Of a stretch of 64,000 nucleotides of DNA, positions 8,969-17,971 are shown one piece after another. The notes below the pieces were generated by a model. It was not told the origin of the DNA, searched no databases, and worked only from the letters and a program-made list of their open reading frames with translations. The position numbers and the translations under genes are program-made. Each line of letters opens with the position of its first letter. Position 1 is the stretch's first letter. Origin of the DNA: Flavihumibacter stibioxidans (GTDB lineage: Bacteria > Bacteroidota > Bacteroidia > Chitinophagales > Chitinophagaceae); contig NZ_MBUA01000027.1 in assembly GCF_014332695.1 (NCBI RefSeq), positions 1 through 64,000 on the forward strand, given 5' to 3'.

Positions 8969-9000
8969 CAAATGTAAGGATTTCATTTAATTACCACCAA
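8969..9000 (-). promoter_or_regulatory. Promoter of tRNA-Leu(GAG)
   Basis: On the minus strand TTG (8998-9000) is followed after 21 bp by TACATTTG (8976-8969), an exact TAnnTTTG -7 box, about 20 bp before the tRNA 5' end. Confidence 0.6.
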
Positions 9001-9007
9001 CAGTTTT

Positions 9008-10171
9008 CTAAACAGTTTTTTGCTGCTGGGGAATCAGGATCCGGAAAGTGGTTCCCTTTCCAGGTTCTGAGTGTTTTACGAAGAGTTGTCCCCCGTGGTA
9101 TTGCTCAATGATCCTCCTCGAAAGGGATAGTCCGAGTCCCCAGCCCCGCTTCCTGGTGGTAAAACCCGGATCAAAGACTTTGTTGACATTGCCCCCCGGA
9201 ATTCCCTTCCCCGTATCAGCCACATCAATAATGATGTCTTGTCCCGATTTTCGGATATCTATCGATATGGTTCCCTTCCCCTCCATGGCATCCAGGGCGT
9301 TTTTCAACAGGTTTTCAATCACCCAGTCAAATAGGGTGGGCGATAAGGGGACTATCAGTGGCAGCTCTTCGGGTTTGTGAAATTCGAAACGGATTCCCCC
9401 CGAAGCTCTCCTTTTGATATAATCAAGCATGGTTTCCACCTGCACCACGAGGTCCGTAGGTTCCACCTGTGGCGTGCTGCCGATCTTACTGAACCGGTCA
9501 CTTACCAGTTTGAGGCGGTTTACATCCTTTTCCAGTTCATGGGTGATGGCATCCTGCTGGCCCGATTCCTTCAGCATTTCCACCCATCCCTGCAGGGAGG
9601 ACAGCGGGGTTCCCAACTGGTGTGCCGTTTCCTTTGCCATGCCTGCCCAAAGCTGGTTCTGGGCCGAACGGTGGCGCGTATTCAGCAGCATGAGCAGCAG
9701 GATGATCAGGATCCCAACAATCACGAGTTGAATAATGGGATAGTATTGCACTTCCTTCAGCAGCCTGGTGTTTCCGTAATAATATTTGTTGGCAATGTAG
9801 GGACTGTCGCTCAGTACCAGGATAAAAGGTTCGTTGGCCCTTTTGAACTCACGCAATCTTTTTTGCAGGAAACCCGGGTCCCCGGCTGCTTTCGCCGAAT
9901 CAATATTGATAAAACTGACTATGCTGTCCTGTTCATTGGTTTCAATAATGGGAATGGCGGTCTGGTCGTTGCGGATCATGTTCGGAAGCGTGAGGGGCAT
10001 ATCGGGATTGTCGAATATGGCCTTACTGGCGTTTACCCAGAGTTCTACCTTGTCTCTCTCTTCCTGCGCTATTTGCTGCGCCAGGTAACGCGAATAGAAG
10101 ATGGTCCCGGTTACAATTGTCAGTGCAAGCAGGGCCAGCCAGGTGCGCCAGTTGTAGAAGGAGGGAATCAT
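9008..10171 (-). CDS. Sensor histidine kinase, two-TM
   Basis: A 387-residue membrane sensor. One TM lies at about 10-30, an extracytoplasmic sensor segment at 31-145, and a second TM at about 146-163. The H-box is AKETAHQLGTPLSSL (phospho-acceptor His184). A HATPase_c domain shows VIENLLKNALDAM, DTGKGIP and GWGLGLSLSRRI. The Thr-Pro-Leu after the H-box marks a standard HisKA kinase. No response regulator lies next to it, so its partner is unknown. It is divergent from the glycosyltransferase gene, and the two promoters share about 70 bp. Confidence 0.9.
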   Translation of the reverse strand: MIPSFYNWRTWLALLALTIVTGTIFYSRYLAQQIAQEERDKVELWVNASKAIFDNPDMPLTLPNMIRNDQTAIPIIETNEQDSIVSFINIDSAKAAGDPGFLQKRLREFKRANEPFILVLSDSPYIANKYYYGNTRLLKEVQYYPIIQLVIVGILIILLLMLLNTRHRSAQNQLWAGMAKETAHQLGTPLSSLQGWVEMLKESGQQDAITHELEKDVNRLKLVSDRFSKIGSTPQVEPTDLVVQVETMLDYIKRRASGGIRFEFHKPEELPLIVPLSPTLFDWVIENLLKNALDAMEGKGTISIDIRKSGQDIIIDVADTGKGIPGGNVNKVFDPGFTTRKRGWGLGLSLSRRIIEQYHGGQLFVKHSEPGKGTTFRILIPQQQKTV

Positions 10172-10207
10172 CCGTCTAATTTAGCCATTCAAATAGTTTG
10201 CAAACTG

Positions 10208-10215
10208 TATTTTTG
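10208..10215 (+). promoter_or_regulatory. -7 box upstream of the glycosyltransferase
   Basis: TATTTTTG matches TAnnTTTG exactly and lies 26 bp before the TTG start at 10241. No convincing -33 TTTG is seen at the expected distance. Confidence 0.45.
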
Positions 10216-10240
10216 GCCACTAATTTATTGTCGATCGATT

Positions 10241-11266
10241 TTGTCAGCACAAGTAGCCATAGTAATCCTTAACTGGAACGGTAAAAAATACCTGGAAAAA
10301 TTTCTTCCTTCGGTAATGGCATCGGGTTATGCAGATATGGAAGTGGTAGTGGCGGATAACGCGTCCACAGATGATTCTGTGGCCTGGTTACAGGAAGTAT
10401 ATCCTGCTGTGAGGATCATCAGGCTTCCGGTGAATTACGGTTTTGCCAAAGGGTATAATGAAGCATTGAAACAGGTGCAGTCTCAATATTATGTGTTGCT
10501 GAATTCTGATGTGGAAGTATGTCCGGGTTGGCTGGATCCTATGATGAAATTGATGGCTGCGGACGATACTATCGGTGCCTGTCAACCGAAAATCAGGATG
10601 TATGGAAATAAATCCTGTTTTGAATATGCCGGTGCCAGTGGCGGCTGGCTCGATGCCCTGGGTTATCCGTTTGCCAGGGGACGGGTCTTTGATTATTGTG
10701 AAACCGACGAGGGGCAGTATGATGATATCACCCCCGTGTTCTGGGCCAGCGGCGCGGCATTGCTGGTGCGGGCGGAATTATATCACCGCATTGGCGGACT
10801 CGATGAATTCTTTTTCGCCCACCAGGAGGAGATTGATTTCTGCTGGCGCCTGCAGTTGGCCGGATATAAAGTAATGGTATGTCCGCCATCTGTTGTGTAC
10901 CATGTGGGCGGAGGTACGCTGCCAAAGGGTAATGAGTGGAAAGTATTTTTGAATTTCAGGAACAACCTGGTCATGCTCGCGAAAAATCTTCCATGGAGCC
11001 AATTGATTTGGAAGATACCTGTTCGCTTTATGCTGGATGCCGTATCTGCCTGGAAGAGCCTTTTGGAAGGGCAGGGGATCTATTTTAAAGCCATCATGGA
11101 AGCCCATATCGGTTTTGTCGGGTGGGTATTGATCAGGAGAAAGAAAAGTATTTTTCCCGTCAGCAGAAAAGGAGAATTGCATGGATGGTACCACGGAAGT
11201 GTGGTGTGGCAGCATTTTGTAAAAGGAAGAAAACATTTTTCAGAAATAGTAGGCAGTAAAAAATGA
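10241..11266 (+). CDS. Family 2 glycosyltransferase (rhamnosyltransferase-like)
   Basis: A GT-A glycosyltransferase of 341 residues. The start is the TTG at 10241 (M-SAQVAIVILNWNGKKYL), which places the family's opening beta strand at the very N-terminus. The open frame continues 288 codons upstream, but that stretch is antisense to the histidine kinase. Motifs: ADNASTDDS (nucleotide binding), LLNSDVEV (DxD-like) and an ED/EID acceptor-side motif in HQEEIDFCWRL. A C-terminal amphipathic helix region probably binds the membrane. The donor is likely a dTDP- or UDP-sugar used for surface glycan synthesis; this is family-level inference. Confidence 0.87.
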   Translation: MSAQVAIVILNWNGKKYLEKFLPSVMASGYADMEVVVADNASTDDSVAWLQEVYPAVRIIRLPVNYGFAKGYNEALKQVQSQYYVLLNSDVEVCPGWLDPMMKLMAADDTIGACQPKIRMYGNKSCFEYAGASGGWLDALGYPFARGRVFDYCETDEGQYDDITPVFWASGAALLVRAELYHRIGGLDEFFFAHQEEIDFCWRLQLAGYKVMVCPPSVVYHVGGGTLPKGNEWKVFLNFRNNLVMLAKNLPWSQLIWKIPVRFMLDAVSAWKSLLEGQGIYFKAIMEAHIGFVGWVLIRRKKSIFPVSRKGELHGWYHGSVVWQHFVKGRKHFSEIVGSKK

Positions 11267-11284
11267 TTATTATTGCCGAACCTT

Positions 11285-11528
11285 TATTTTTGCACTGCAA
11301 TAATTAAAAACTATGGCGCATCACCAAGCACAAGAATTTGATAATCCACTGGAGCAAGATTTTACACATAGCTGGGTAAATTCTTCCACATATTTATTTT
11401 ATCTGCAGGTATTCTGTATACTGGCTTTCGTGCTTGGCGGATGTTATGGTTTGTACACTGAGCGTTACAAGGGTAAGCCCCGTGTAAATGTGCCTGAGAG
11501 CACCATGTACACACCCAAGTACAAATAA
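11285..11528 (+). CDS. Small single-TM protein of unknown function (CDS 11313-11528), with own -7 box
   Basis: The coding part is 11313-11528 (ATG to TAA, 71 residues). The N-terminus is hydrophilic and His/Gln/Asp rich (MAHHQAQEFDNPLEQ), one TM spans about 27-48 (FYLQVFCILAFVLGGCYGLY), and a basic tail follows, ending TMYTPKYK. The feature includes an exact -7 box, TATTTTTG (11285-11292), 20 bp before the ATG. It follows the glycosyltransferase by 46 bp and precedes a tRNA pair. I do not recognise the family; the codon pattern and own promoter support it as real. Confidence 0.65.
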
Positions 11529-11545
11529 AAATTTTCAAGAAAAAA

Positions 11546-11576
11546 TTTGGCAGAAATAAAACAGTTCTTATCTTTG
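11546..11576 (+). promoter_or_regulatory. Promoter of the tRNA-Gly/tRNA-Leu pair
   Basis: TTTG (11546-11549), 19-bp spacer, TATCTTTG (11569-11576): a textbook Bacteroidota promoter, about 80 bp upstream of mature tRNA-Gly. Confidence 0.75.
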
Positions 11577-11662
11577 CCATCCCAATTGAAAAACAGCTCT
11601 TTAGATACACTGTCGAAGCCTCAGAAACAGCATTGTTTTTATTAAGTTTGGGCAGTTAACCA

Positions 11663-11738
<76 letters not shown>

Positions 11739-11741
11739 ATA

Positions 11742-11777
11742 AAAAGATTCCAGACTTACCGTTTGGAATTTTTTTTT
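11742..11777 (+). terminator. Intrinsic terminator after tRNA-Gly
   Basis: ATTCCAGAC and GTTTGGAAT form a 9-bp stem (one G-U) around a 5-nt loop, followed by a run of 9 or more T. It suggests that tRNA-Leu(UAA) downstream is at least partly transcribed separately. Confidence 0.75.
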
Positions 11778-11804
11778 GCGGATATTTGATCTTTCTGTCG
11801 ATAT

Positions 11805-11831
11805 CCACCCGACGGGTGCCACCCGACGGGT
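11805..11831. repeat. Two tandem 14-bp GC hairpins before tRNA-Leu(UAA)
   Basis: CCACCCGACGGGTG (11805-11818) is repeated directly at 11819-11831. Each copy is a near-perfect hairpin, ACCCG-A-CGGGT. Role unknown. Confidence 0.55.
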
Positions 11832-11840
11832 AAACCATCC

Positions 11841-11927
11841 ACCCGGGTGGTGGAACAGGTAGACACGCAGGACTTAAAATCCTGTTCGCCGAAAAAGCGA
11901 GTACGGGTTCGATTCCCGTCCCGGGTA
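11841..11927 (+). tRNA. tRNA-Leu (anticodon UAA)
   Basis: An 87-nt class II tRNA. Acceptor ACCCGGG/CCCGGGT, discriminator A; anticodon stem CAGGA/TCCTG with loop CTTAAAA, giving UAA. The variable arm is GTTCGCCGAAAAAGCGAGT and the T-arm GGGTTCGATTCCC. CCA is not encoded. Confidence 0.96.
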
Positions 11928-11941
11928 CTTTTTAAATTTAT

Positions 11942-11982
11942 AATCCCCTTGATGGTTTAAACTGTCAAGGGGATTTTTTTTT
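11942..11982 (+). terminator. Intrinsic terminator after tRNA-Leu(UAA)
   Basis: AATCCCCTTGA and TCAAGGGGATT form an 11-bp stem with a 12-nt loop, followed by nine T. Confidence 0.9.
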
Positions 11983-12087
11983 AAGGCGTCTGACATTGGG
12001 GTTTAAGGCGTCTGACGTTTAGCATTACTGAATACCGTGGATCCCAACGTCAGACGCCTTTCCGTGGATCCCAACGTCAGACGCCTT
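11983..12087. repeat. GCGTCTGAC repeat cluster 1 (two forward, two inverted copies)
   Basis: Forward copies AAGGCGTCTGACATT (11983-11997) and AAGGCGTCTGACGTT (12005-12019) face two inverted copies AACGTCAGACGCCTT (12046-12060, 12073-12087). The inverted pair are part of a 26-bp exact direct repeat that starts CCGTGGATCCC (12035 and 12062). The 15-bp arms can form alternative hairpins. The same GCGTCTGAC core returns near 40.9 and 41.1 kb. The rest of the gap to 12204 shows nothing further. Confidence 0.85.
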
Positions 12088-12203
12088 TACAATGGATAAT
12101 GTTTTGATAATATTCCTGAACGGGTAAATCCCTGAGATTTGCCGCAATCTTCCTGAGCCCAAATCAAACTCAGAGACCTGGCTGGGAATAATACTGACAT
12201 ACC

Positions 12204-14624
12204 ATGAAAACGATTTTTAGTATCGGGCTTTATCTGGCTCTTCTCGCTTTTAGTTATTCTGTCCAATCGCAATCCCTTAAAGAACTTGAAAAGAAAAGGG
12301 TTATGCTGCCCAATGGCTGGAGCATCACACCGGTAGGTAGTCAGATACCTCTGGGGGACCTGCCGCTGAACCTGGTGATCAGCCATAACAAAAAATTCCT
12401 GGCAGTTACCAATAATGGCCAGAGTACCCAAACGATCGACCTGGTGGAACTTTCTTCGGGGAAAAGAACAGACAGTATCATTATCGGAAAATCCTTTTAC
12501 GGACTGGCGTTCAGCAAGGACGACCGTTTTATATATGCGTCCGGTGGAAACGATAACCGGATCAATAAATATGAAATCACCCACAAAAAACTGAAGCTGG
12601 TTGATTCATTGGTCATTGGTAAACCCTGGCCGAATAAAATCAGTCCGACCGGTATTGAGTTAGAGGAAACCAAACTCAATAAGTTATTTGTGGTGACTAA
12701 GGAAGACAGCAGTCTCTATGTATTTGACCTGACTTCCAAAAAGATACTGAACAAGGTGTCCCTGGGTGCGGAAGCCTATGCCTGCCGCATCTCGAAGGAC
12801 CTGAAGACCCTTTATATCAGTGCATGGGGAAGAGGAAAAGTATTACTGTATGATATCGCAGCGAAATCCATCAGGGCCGAGATTCCTGTGGGCAGTAATC
12901 CTAATGAACTTCACTTAAGCAAAGATGGCAGGTGGCTGTACGTGGCCAATGCCAATGATAACTCGGTGTCGGTGATTTCGGTGACTACTGAAAAAGTGAT
13001 TGAAACACTTAATGCCGCATTGTATCCCAATTCACCCAGCGGTTCCACCACTAATGGTGTGGCTCTTAGCGAGGACCAGAAAACACTTTACATAGCCAAC
13101 GCTGATAACAACTGTTTGGCAGTATTTGATGTATCGGTGCCGGGCAGGAGTAAATCAAAAGGCTTTATTCCTGTGGGATGGTTCCCGACCAATGTAAAAG
13201 TGTCGGGTAAGAAAATCTATGTCACCAATGGAAAGGGATTGTCTTCATTTGCCAACCCGGAAGGTCCTAATCCAACCAATAAACGCCAGGTAGTGATAGA
13301 CCACCAGGGAGACAGCCTGAAGCCGAAAAAAGTGCAGTATATCGGTGGCTTGTTCAGGGGAACCCTTAGTATTATTGAAGAACCCAACCCTGTACAACTC
13401 GGCGTTTATACCAGCGCGGTATACAGGAACAGTCCATATTCGAAGGAGAGGGAACTGGTAACGGAAGGTGAAGCAGGCAACCCGGTTCCAATGAAGGTGG
13501 GTGATAAATCTCCCATCAAATATGTGTTTTATATTATCAAGGAGAACCGAACCTATGACCAGGTGCTGAGTGATATTCCGGGTGGCAACGGTGATACCAG
13601 TCTGCTGCTTTTTGGGGAGAAAATTACTCCCAACCAGCATAAGATCGCCAAAGAATTTGTACTGCTGGATAATTTTTATGTGGATGCGGAAGTGAGTGCA
13701 GATGGCCACAACTGGAGTATGGGGGCTTATGCGACGGATTACAATGAAAAGACCTGGCCCACCGCCTACGGACAAAGAGGCGGGGGAGGTGAGTCGCTGG
13801 GTCTAAGGGCGATTGCGAATAATCGTGATGGTTATATCTGGGATCATTGTGCCCGAAACAATATAACCTACCGGACCTATGGCGAATTTGTGAAACGCGG
13901 ATTGGAACCAAATCTGCCGGTACTGGAAGGACATGTGGCGCCGTTTATGCCCCATGATGCGCGTTATCGCGACACAATGCGGATCAACCAGTGGAAAAGG
14001 GATTTTGATTCCCTGGTAGCAGTGAATGCTTTGCCTCGCCTGTCCACCCTTCGTTTAAGCAATGACCATACAGAAGGTATGCGGCTCGGAAGGCCTACTC
14101 CCTACGCACATGTGGCGGACAATGACCTGGCCGTGGGCATGATGGTGGAGCATCTGAGCAAGAGTCCGGTTTGGAAAGAGAGTGCAGTCTTTATATTGGA
14201 GGATGATGCGCAGAACGGTCCCGACCATGTGGATGCGCACCGGAGTACCGCTTATGTGATCAGTCCCTATGTAAACCGCAGATCCGTTGATCATACTATG
14301 TACACTACTTCGGGAATGTTAAGAACAATGGAGCTGATCCTGGGACTGCCGCCCATGACACAATTTGATGCAGCAGCCACGCCAATGTGGAGATGTTTTA
14401 CCACCACACCTGACTTTACGCCGTTTAGCAGTCTTCCATCCAATGTTGACCTGAATGAGGTGAACAAGAAAAATGATGACCTGGCCAAAAGAAGTGAGCA
14501 GTTTGACTGGACCAAAATTGATGCAGTACCGGACCTGCTTTTCAATGAAATTCTCTGGCAGGGACTGAAAGGCAAGCCGGCGCCAGGCCCTGTACGTGCA
14601 GGCTTTTTGAAAGAAACAAAATAG
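12204..14624 (+). CDS. YncE-like beta-propeller fused to alkaline-phosphatase-fold phosphoesterase
   Basis: An exported 806-residue protein (signal peptide ending near ...YSVQSQ, about residue 23). The N-terminal half (about 30-400) is a propeller of YVTN-type blades, with repeats such as GRWLYVANANDNSVSVISV and KTLYIANADNNCLAVFDV. The C-terminal half is a phosphoesterase of the alkaline phosphatase superfamily: ENRTYDQVLSD (about 446), VSADGHNWS (about 496), EDDAQNGPDHVDAHR (about 667) provide the likely metal ligands. This bifunctional layout is a known family; the substrate is not known. It begins 116 bp after the repeat cluster and is followed by a terminator. Confidence 0.9.
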   Translation: MKTIFSIGLYLALLAFSYSVQSQSLKELEKKRVMLPNGWSITPVGSQIPLGDLPLNLVISHNKKFLAVTNNGQSTQTIDLVELSSGKRTDSIIIGKSFYGLAFSKDDRFIYASGGNDNRINKYEITHKKLKLVDSLVIGKPWPNKISPTGIELEETKLNKLFVVTKEDSSLYVFDLTSKKILNKVSLGAEAYACRISKDLKTLYISAWGRGKVLLYDIAAKSIRAEIPVGSNPNELHLSKDGRWLYVANANDNSVSVISVTTEKVIETLNAALYPNSPSGSTTNGVALSEDQKTLYIANADNNCLAVFDVSVPGRSKSKGFIPVGWFPTNVKVSGKKIYVTNGKGLSSFANPEGPNPTNKRQVVIDHQGDSLKPKKVQYIGGLFRGTLSIIEEPNPVQLGVYTSAVYRNSPYSKERELVTEGEAGNPVPMKVGDKSPIKYVFYIIKENRTYDQVLSDIPGGNGDTSLLLFGEKITPNQHKIAKEFVLLDNFYVDAEVSADGHNWSMGAYATDYNEKTWPTAYGQRGGGGESLGLRAIANNRDGYIWDHCARNNITYRTYGEFVKRGLEPNLPVLEGHVAPFMPHDARYRDTMRINQWKRDFDSLVAVNALPRLSTLRLSNDHTEGMRLGRPTPYAHVADNDLAVGMMVEHLSKSPVWKESAVFILEDDAQNGPDHVDAHRSTAYVISPYVNRRSVDHTMYTTSGMLRTMELILGLPPMTQFDAAATPMWRCFTTTPDFTPFSSLPSNVDLNEVNKKNDDLAKRSEQFDWTKIDAVPDLLFNEILWQGLKGKPAPGPVRAGFLKETK

Positions 14625-14650
14625 CAGTGGTCAGTTTTTATAAATACAGG

Positions 14651-14688
14651 CACTGGCCTCTCCATTGTGAGGGGCCAGACTGTTTTTT
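14651..14688 (+). terminator. Intrinsic terminator after the propeller/phosphoesterase gene
   Basis: CTGGCC / GGCCAG stem extended by CTC/GAG, with a short loop, followed by T6. Confidence 0.75.
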
Positions 14689-14736
14689 AGGTACCAGATC
14701 GTTTCACATACCTTAAAACAAAATATTCGAATTCTG

Positions 14737-15507
14737 ATGACAGAACAATACAGCAACGAAGAACTTTTTTTTCAATACCTGTTACAATATAAATTCAACG
14801 AAAATGATTTAGACTATTCATTAATTGAAAAACACACCGCTGTCTTACAAACCTTGTCTGCTATTGGTAATTCCGGAATTAGTGTATTTGACATCAATAA
14901 ACGACAGGTTGTCTATTATTCTTCGAATTTCGGGGAACTGTTAGGGTATATTCTATCCGATTATGAGAAAACGGGGCAGCAGTTTTTCTATGAGAAAATC
15001 CATCCGGAGGATAAGCTGAAATTGAATATTAATGGGATTTCAATTTTAAAAATATTCAACAATTTTTCCAGTAATGAAAAGGTGAATCATAAGGCGTTGT
15101 ATGAATATAGAATGTTAAATGCTGAAAACAGGTACGTGCGCCTTATTGAGCAGTACCAGGTTTTGGAATTGGATAAATCAGGTCAGATATGGCTAATGAT
15201 CGGGTTGGTTGACCTTTCTCCCAATCAGGAAGAGTACAATGGGATTAAAACTCAGTTATTGAATTTCAGAACAGGGAAAATCATCCCAATGGAACTGTCT
15301 CCGAAAATACAGTTTGAATTAACGAAAAGAGAACTGGAAATCTTAAAACTTGTAAAAGACGGGTATTTGAGCAAGGAAATTTCCAGCAAATTGTCTATTA
15401 GTCTGAATACAGTAAATACGCACCGGCAGCGGTTTTTAGAAAAACTCGGTGCCAATAATTCCTTTGAAGCGATAATGTTTGCTTCAAAATACGGGCTTCT
15501 GGATTAA
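14737..15507 (+). CDS. LuxR-type regulator with N-terminal PAS-like domain
   Basis: A 256-residue regulator. Residues about 35-165 look like a PAS fold (ISVFDINKRQVVYYSSNFGELLGY). The C-terminus (190-250) is a LuxR helix-turn-helix: LTKRELEILKLVKDGYLSKEIS then LSISLNTVNTHRQRFLEKLGANN. No receiver domain or kinase is attached, so the signal is probably sensed by the PAS part. The gene is AT-rich compared with neighbours on both sides. It sits 76 bp upstream of a TonB-dependent receptor with similar base composition, which it may control. Confidence 0.85.
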   Translation: MTEQYSNEELFFQYLLQYKFNENDLDYSLIEKHTAVLQTLSAIGNSGISVFDINKRQVVYYSSNFGELLGYILSDYEKTGQQFFYEKIHPEDKLKLNINGISILKIFNNFSSNEKVNHKALYEYRMLNAENRYVRLIEQYQVLELDKSGQIWLMIGLVDLSPNQEEYNGIKTQLLNFRTGKIIPMELSPKIQFELTKRELEILKLVKDGYLSKEISSKLSISLNTVNTHRQRFLEKLGANNSFEAIMFASKYGLLD

Positions 15508-15510
15508 GAC

Positions 15511-15526
15511 TACTGATAAATCAGTA
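15511..15526. promoter_or_regulatory. Inverted repeat between LuxR regulator and TonB receptor
   Basis: TACTGAT-AA-ATCAGTA, perfect 7-bp arms, 3 bp after the regulator stop and 57 bp before the receptor start. No T-run follows it, so an operator is at least as likely as a terminator. Confidence 0.5.
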
Positions 15527-15583
15527 TTGTATAAAATTGGGATTTGAGGGTCATTTGCACTTTCAAGCTTAATCTCAATAATC

Positions 15584-17920
15584 ATGGCACGCACAGTTCT
15601 GTTTTTATACCTTATCATATTTGCAACCCAATCATTTGCACAACCATTTCAATCAATCCGCGGTACGGTTTTGGATTACGCATCAAATGCGCCACTGCCA
15701 TTTGCTACGGTAGTAGTACTCGGAACAAATCCTGTGATTGGTGCAATTACAGACAGTTCGGGGAATTTTCAAATTCAAAATATTCCTGTTGGCAGGTATG
15801 ATTTACAGGTTGAATTTACCGGTTATGAACCTGCAATGATTCGTGAAATAATCGTCGCCTCAGCAAAGCAGAATTTTTTGACTATCCAGCTGAGAGAAAA
15901 TATTTCTGTGTTAGGAGAAGTAGTTGTAAGGCCTCGCGTAAGCAAGGAACTTCCAATTAATGCTATGGCCACTGTAAGTGCCAGAATGCTGAGTGTGGAG
16001 GATGCAAAAAGATATGCTGGTGGTTTTGATGATCCAGCTCGTTTAGCTGCTTCGTTTGCCGGTGTGGCAGGTAATACAGATCAAAATGGAATCATCGTAA
16101 GGGGTAATGCTCCAAGGTTTTTGCAATGGAAAATGGAAGGAGTAGAAATCCCAAACCCGAATCATTTCGGAGACTTGAATTCTTTCGGTGGGGGAGCTCT
16201 TACCGCGCTAAGCAGCCAGATGCTTTCAAACTCCGATTTCTTTACGGGGGCATTTCCTGCTGAGTACAGTAACGCATTGTCTGGCGTATTTGATATCGGT
16301 ATGAGAACAGGAAATAATCAAAAACGGGAAAATACCTTTCAGGCAGGCATTATTGGTATTGACGCATCTTCTGAAGGACCTTTTAAGAAAGGAAACCGGG
16401 CTTCTTACCTATTTAATTATCGTTATTCCACATTTGCCTTATTGGGGCCACTATTACCCGATGACGCCGATGGAATTAAATACCAGGATCTGTCATTCAA
16501 GCTGAATTTTCCAACGAAAAGGGCAGGAATCTTCTCGGTATGGGGTATTGGATTGAGAGACAGGGCAGGCGCAAAGGCTAATATCGATAGTGCTGAATGG
16601 CAGTATTCCCGGGATAGTGAAGAGGATGAAATGAAACAGTATATGGGTGCGGCCGGAATCAGTCACAAATATCTTTTCAGCAAAAACACCTATGTGAAAA
16701 CATCCCTTGCAGGGACAGTAAGCAGTACCGATTGGGCAACCCAAAAGCTAAATCATCAGTTATCCCTGCAGCCGAAGAGTATGATTGAAAATAAAAATTG
16801 GAATATTGTTTTATCCTCCTTCATAAACAAAAAATTTAGTGCAAAGCACACCAACAGGACGGGAATATCGCTGACGGGCATGCTGTATGATATCAAGCTC
16901 AATAGCACACCGGCATCAGACGGGTTGCTTCGGGAAATAGTTAAGAGCCGGGGGAACAGCACCCTGGTTTCCGGGTATAGCAGTTCCTCATTTAACCTGA
17001 CCACCAAACTTTTAATGAATATTGGAATTAACAGCCAGTATTTTACATTAAACAACAAGTACACAATTGAACCCAGACTTGGGTTTCGTCAGCAGGTCGG
17101 GGGAAACCAATCGATTGGTTTTGCCTATGGATTACACAGCCGGATAGAAAAATTAAACTATTATTTCAATAATTCACTTTTAACAGGGGAAACAGCAGTA
17201 AACAAACATCTTGATTTTACAAAAGCGCACCACTTTGTACTTAGCTACGATTGGAAGATTACCGACCTAATTCATTTTAAAATAGAACCGTATTTTCAGA
17301 AATTATTTTCCGTACCAGTAATACCAGACAGTTCCTTCTCCTTCATAAATCTTCATAATGATTGGTTTTTTGCTGAGAAGTTGCAAAGTACAGGCGGGGG
17401 GAGAAATTATGGTCTGGATATTACAATTGAAAAGTATATTTCCGAAGGATACTATTACCTGTTTACGGCATCAGTATTTAATTCGGAATATAAAGGCGGG
17501 GACGGAGTCTGGCGTAACACCAGATTTAATCGTAATTACGTATTTAATATTTTATTTGGTAAGGAATGGAAGGCTGGTAAAAACAAGCAGAACATTTTTA
17601 GTTTGAATACCCGTTTTTGCTACCAGGGCGGTAACCGATATTCTCCTGTAAACGAAGCAGCATCTCACCTGGTAAATGACATAGTTTATGATGAAACAAA
17701 TGCATTCAAAATGCAGGCACAATCTTCCTTAAATGTACATTTTACTGCCAGTTACAAAATAAACAGGAAGGAAAGCTCCCGCGAGATAGCATTCAAAATA
17801 CTGAATCTTACCGGGCAACCTGATTTTTACGGATACCAATACAATCAAATAGATAACAGAATAAGTAAGGAGCAGTCTATTGTAATCATCCCAAACCTGA
17901 GTTACAAAATAGAATTTTAA
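15584..17920 (+). CDS. TonB-dependent outer membrane receptor with carboxypeptidase-D-like N-domain
   Basis: A 778-residue outer membrane receptor. The signal peptide ends near residue 19 (...ATQSFAQ). A carboxypeptidase-regulatory-like beta sandwich (about 24-105; RGTVLDYASNAPLPFATV) precedes the plug (about 110-225; the usual plug motif appears as GIIVRGNAPRFLQWKMEG), then the beta barrel, ending with aromatic ...PNLSYKIEF. There is no SusD partner next to it, so it is more like a stand-alone siderophore or small-molecule receptor than a polysaccharide-locus SusC. Low GC compared with its surroundings is shared with the upstream LuxR regulator. Confidence 0.88.
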   Translation: MARTVLFLYLIIFATQSFAQPFQSIRGTVLDYASNAPLPFATVVVLGTNPVIGAITDSSGNFQIQNIPVGRYDLQVEFTGYEPAMIREIIVASAKQNFLTIQLRENISVLGEVVVRPRVSKELPINAMATVSARMLSVEDAKRYAGGFDDPARLAASFAGVAGNTDQNGIIVRGNAPRFLQWKMEGVEIPNPNHFGDLNSFGGGALTALSSQMLSNSDFFTGAFPAEYSNALSGVFDIGMRTGNNQKRENTFQAGIIGIDASSEGPFKKGNRASYLFNYRYSTFALLGPLLPDDADGIKYQDLSFKLNFPTKRAGIFSVWGIGLRDRAGAKANIDSAEWQYSRDSEEDEMKQYMGAAGISHKYLFSKNTYVKTSLAGTVSSTDWATQKLNHQLSLQPKSMIENKNWNIVLSSFINKKFSAKHTNRTGISLTGMLYDIKLNSTPASDGLLREIVKSRGNSTLVSGYSSSSFNLTTKLLMNIGINSQYFTLNNKYTIEPRLGFRQQVGGNQSIGFAYGLHSRIEKLNYYFNNSLLTGETAVNKHLDFTKAHHFVLSYDWKITDLIHFKIEPYFQKLFSVPVIPDSSFSFINLHNDWFFAEKLQSTGGGRNYGLDITIEKYISEGYYYLFTASVFNSEYKGGDGVWRNTRFNRNYVFNILFGKEWKAGKNKQNIFSLNTRFCYQGGNRYSPVNEAASHLVNDIVYDETNAFKMQAQSSLNVHFTASYKINRKESSREIAFKILNLTGQPDFYGYQYNQIDNRISKEQSIVIIPNLSYKIEF

Positions 17921-17971
17921 TGGCAACATAAATACCAGAGCCACTTTCGGCTGCTGATTTCACCTGAATAA

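Noticed and set aside
9377-10240. 288-codon open stretch in frame upstream of the glycosyltransferase
   Set aside because: It is antisense to the histidine kinase gene and has no similarity to the GT2 family, which begins at the TTG at 10241.
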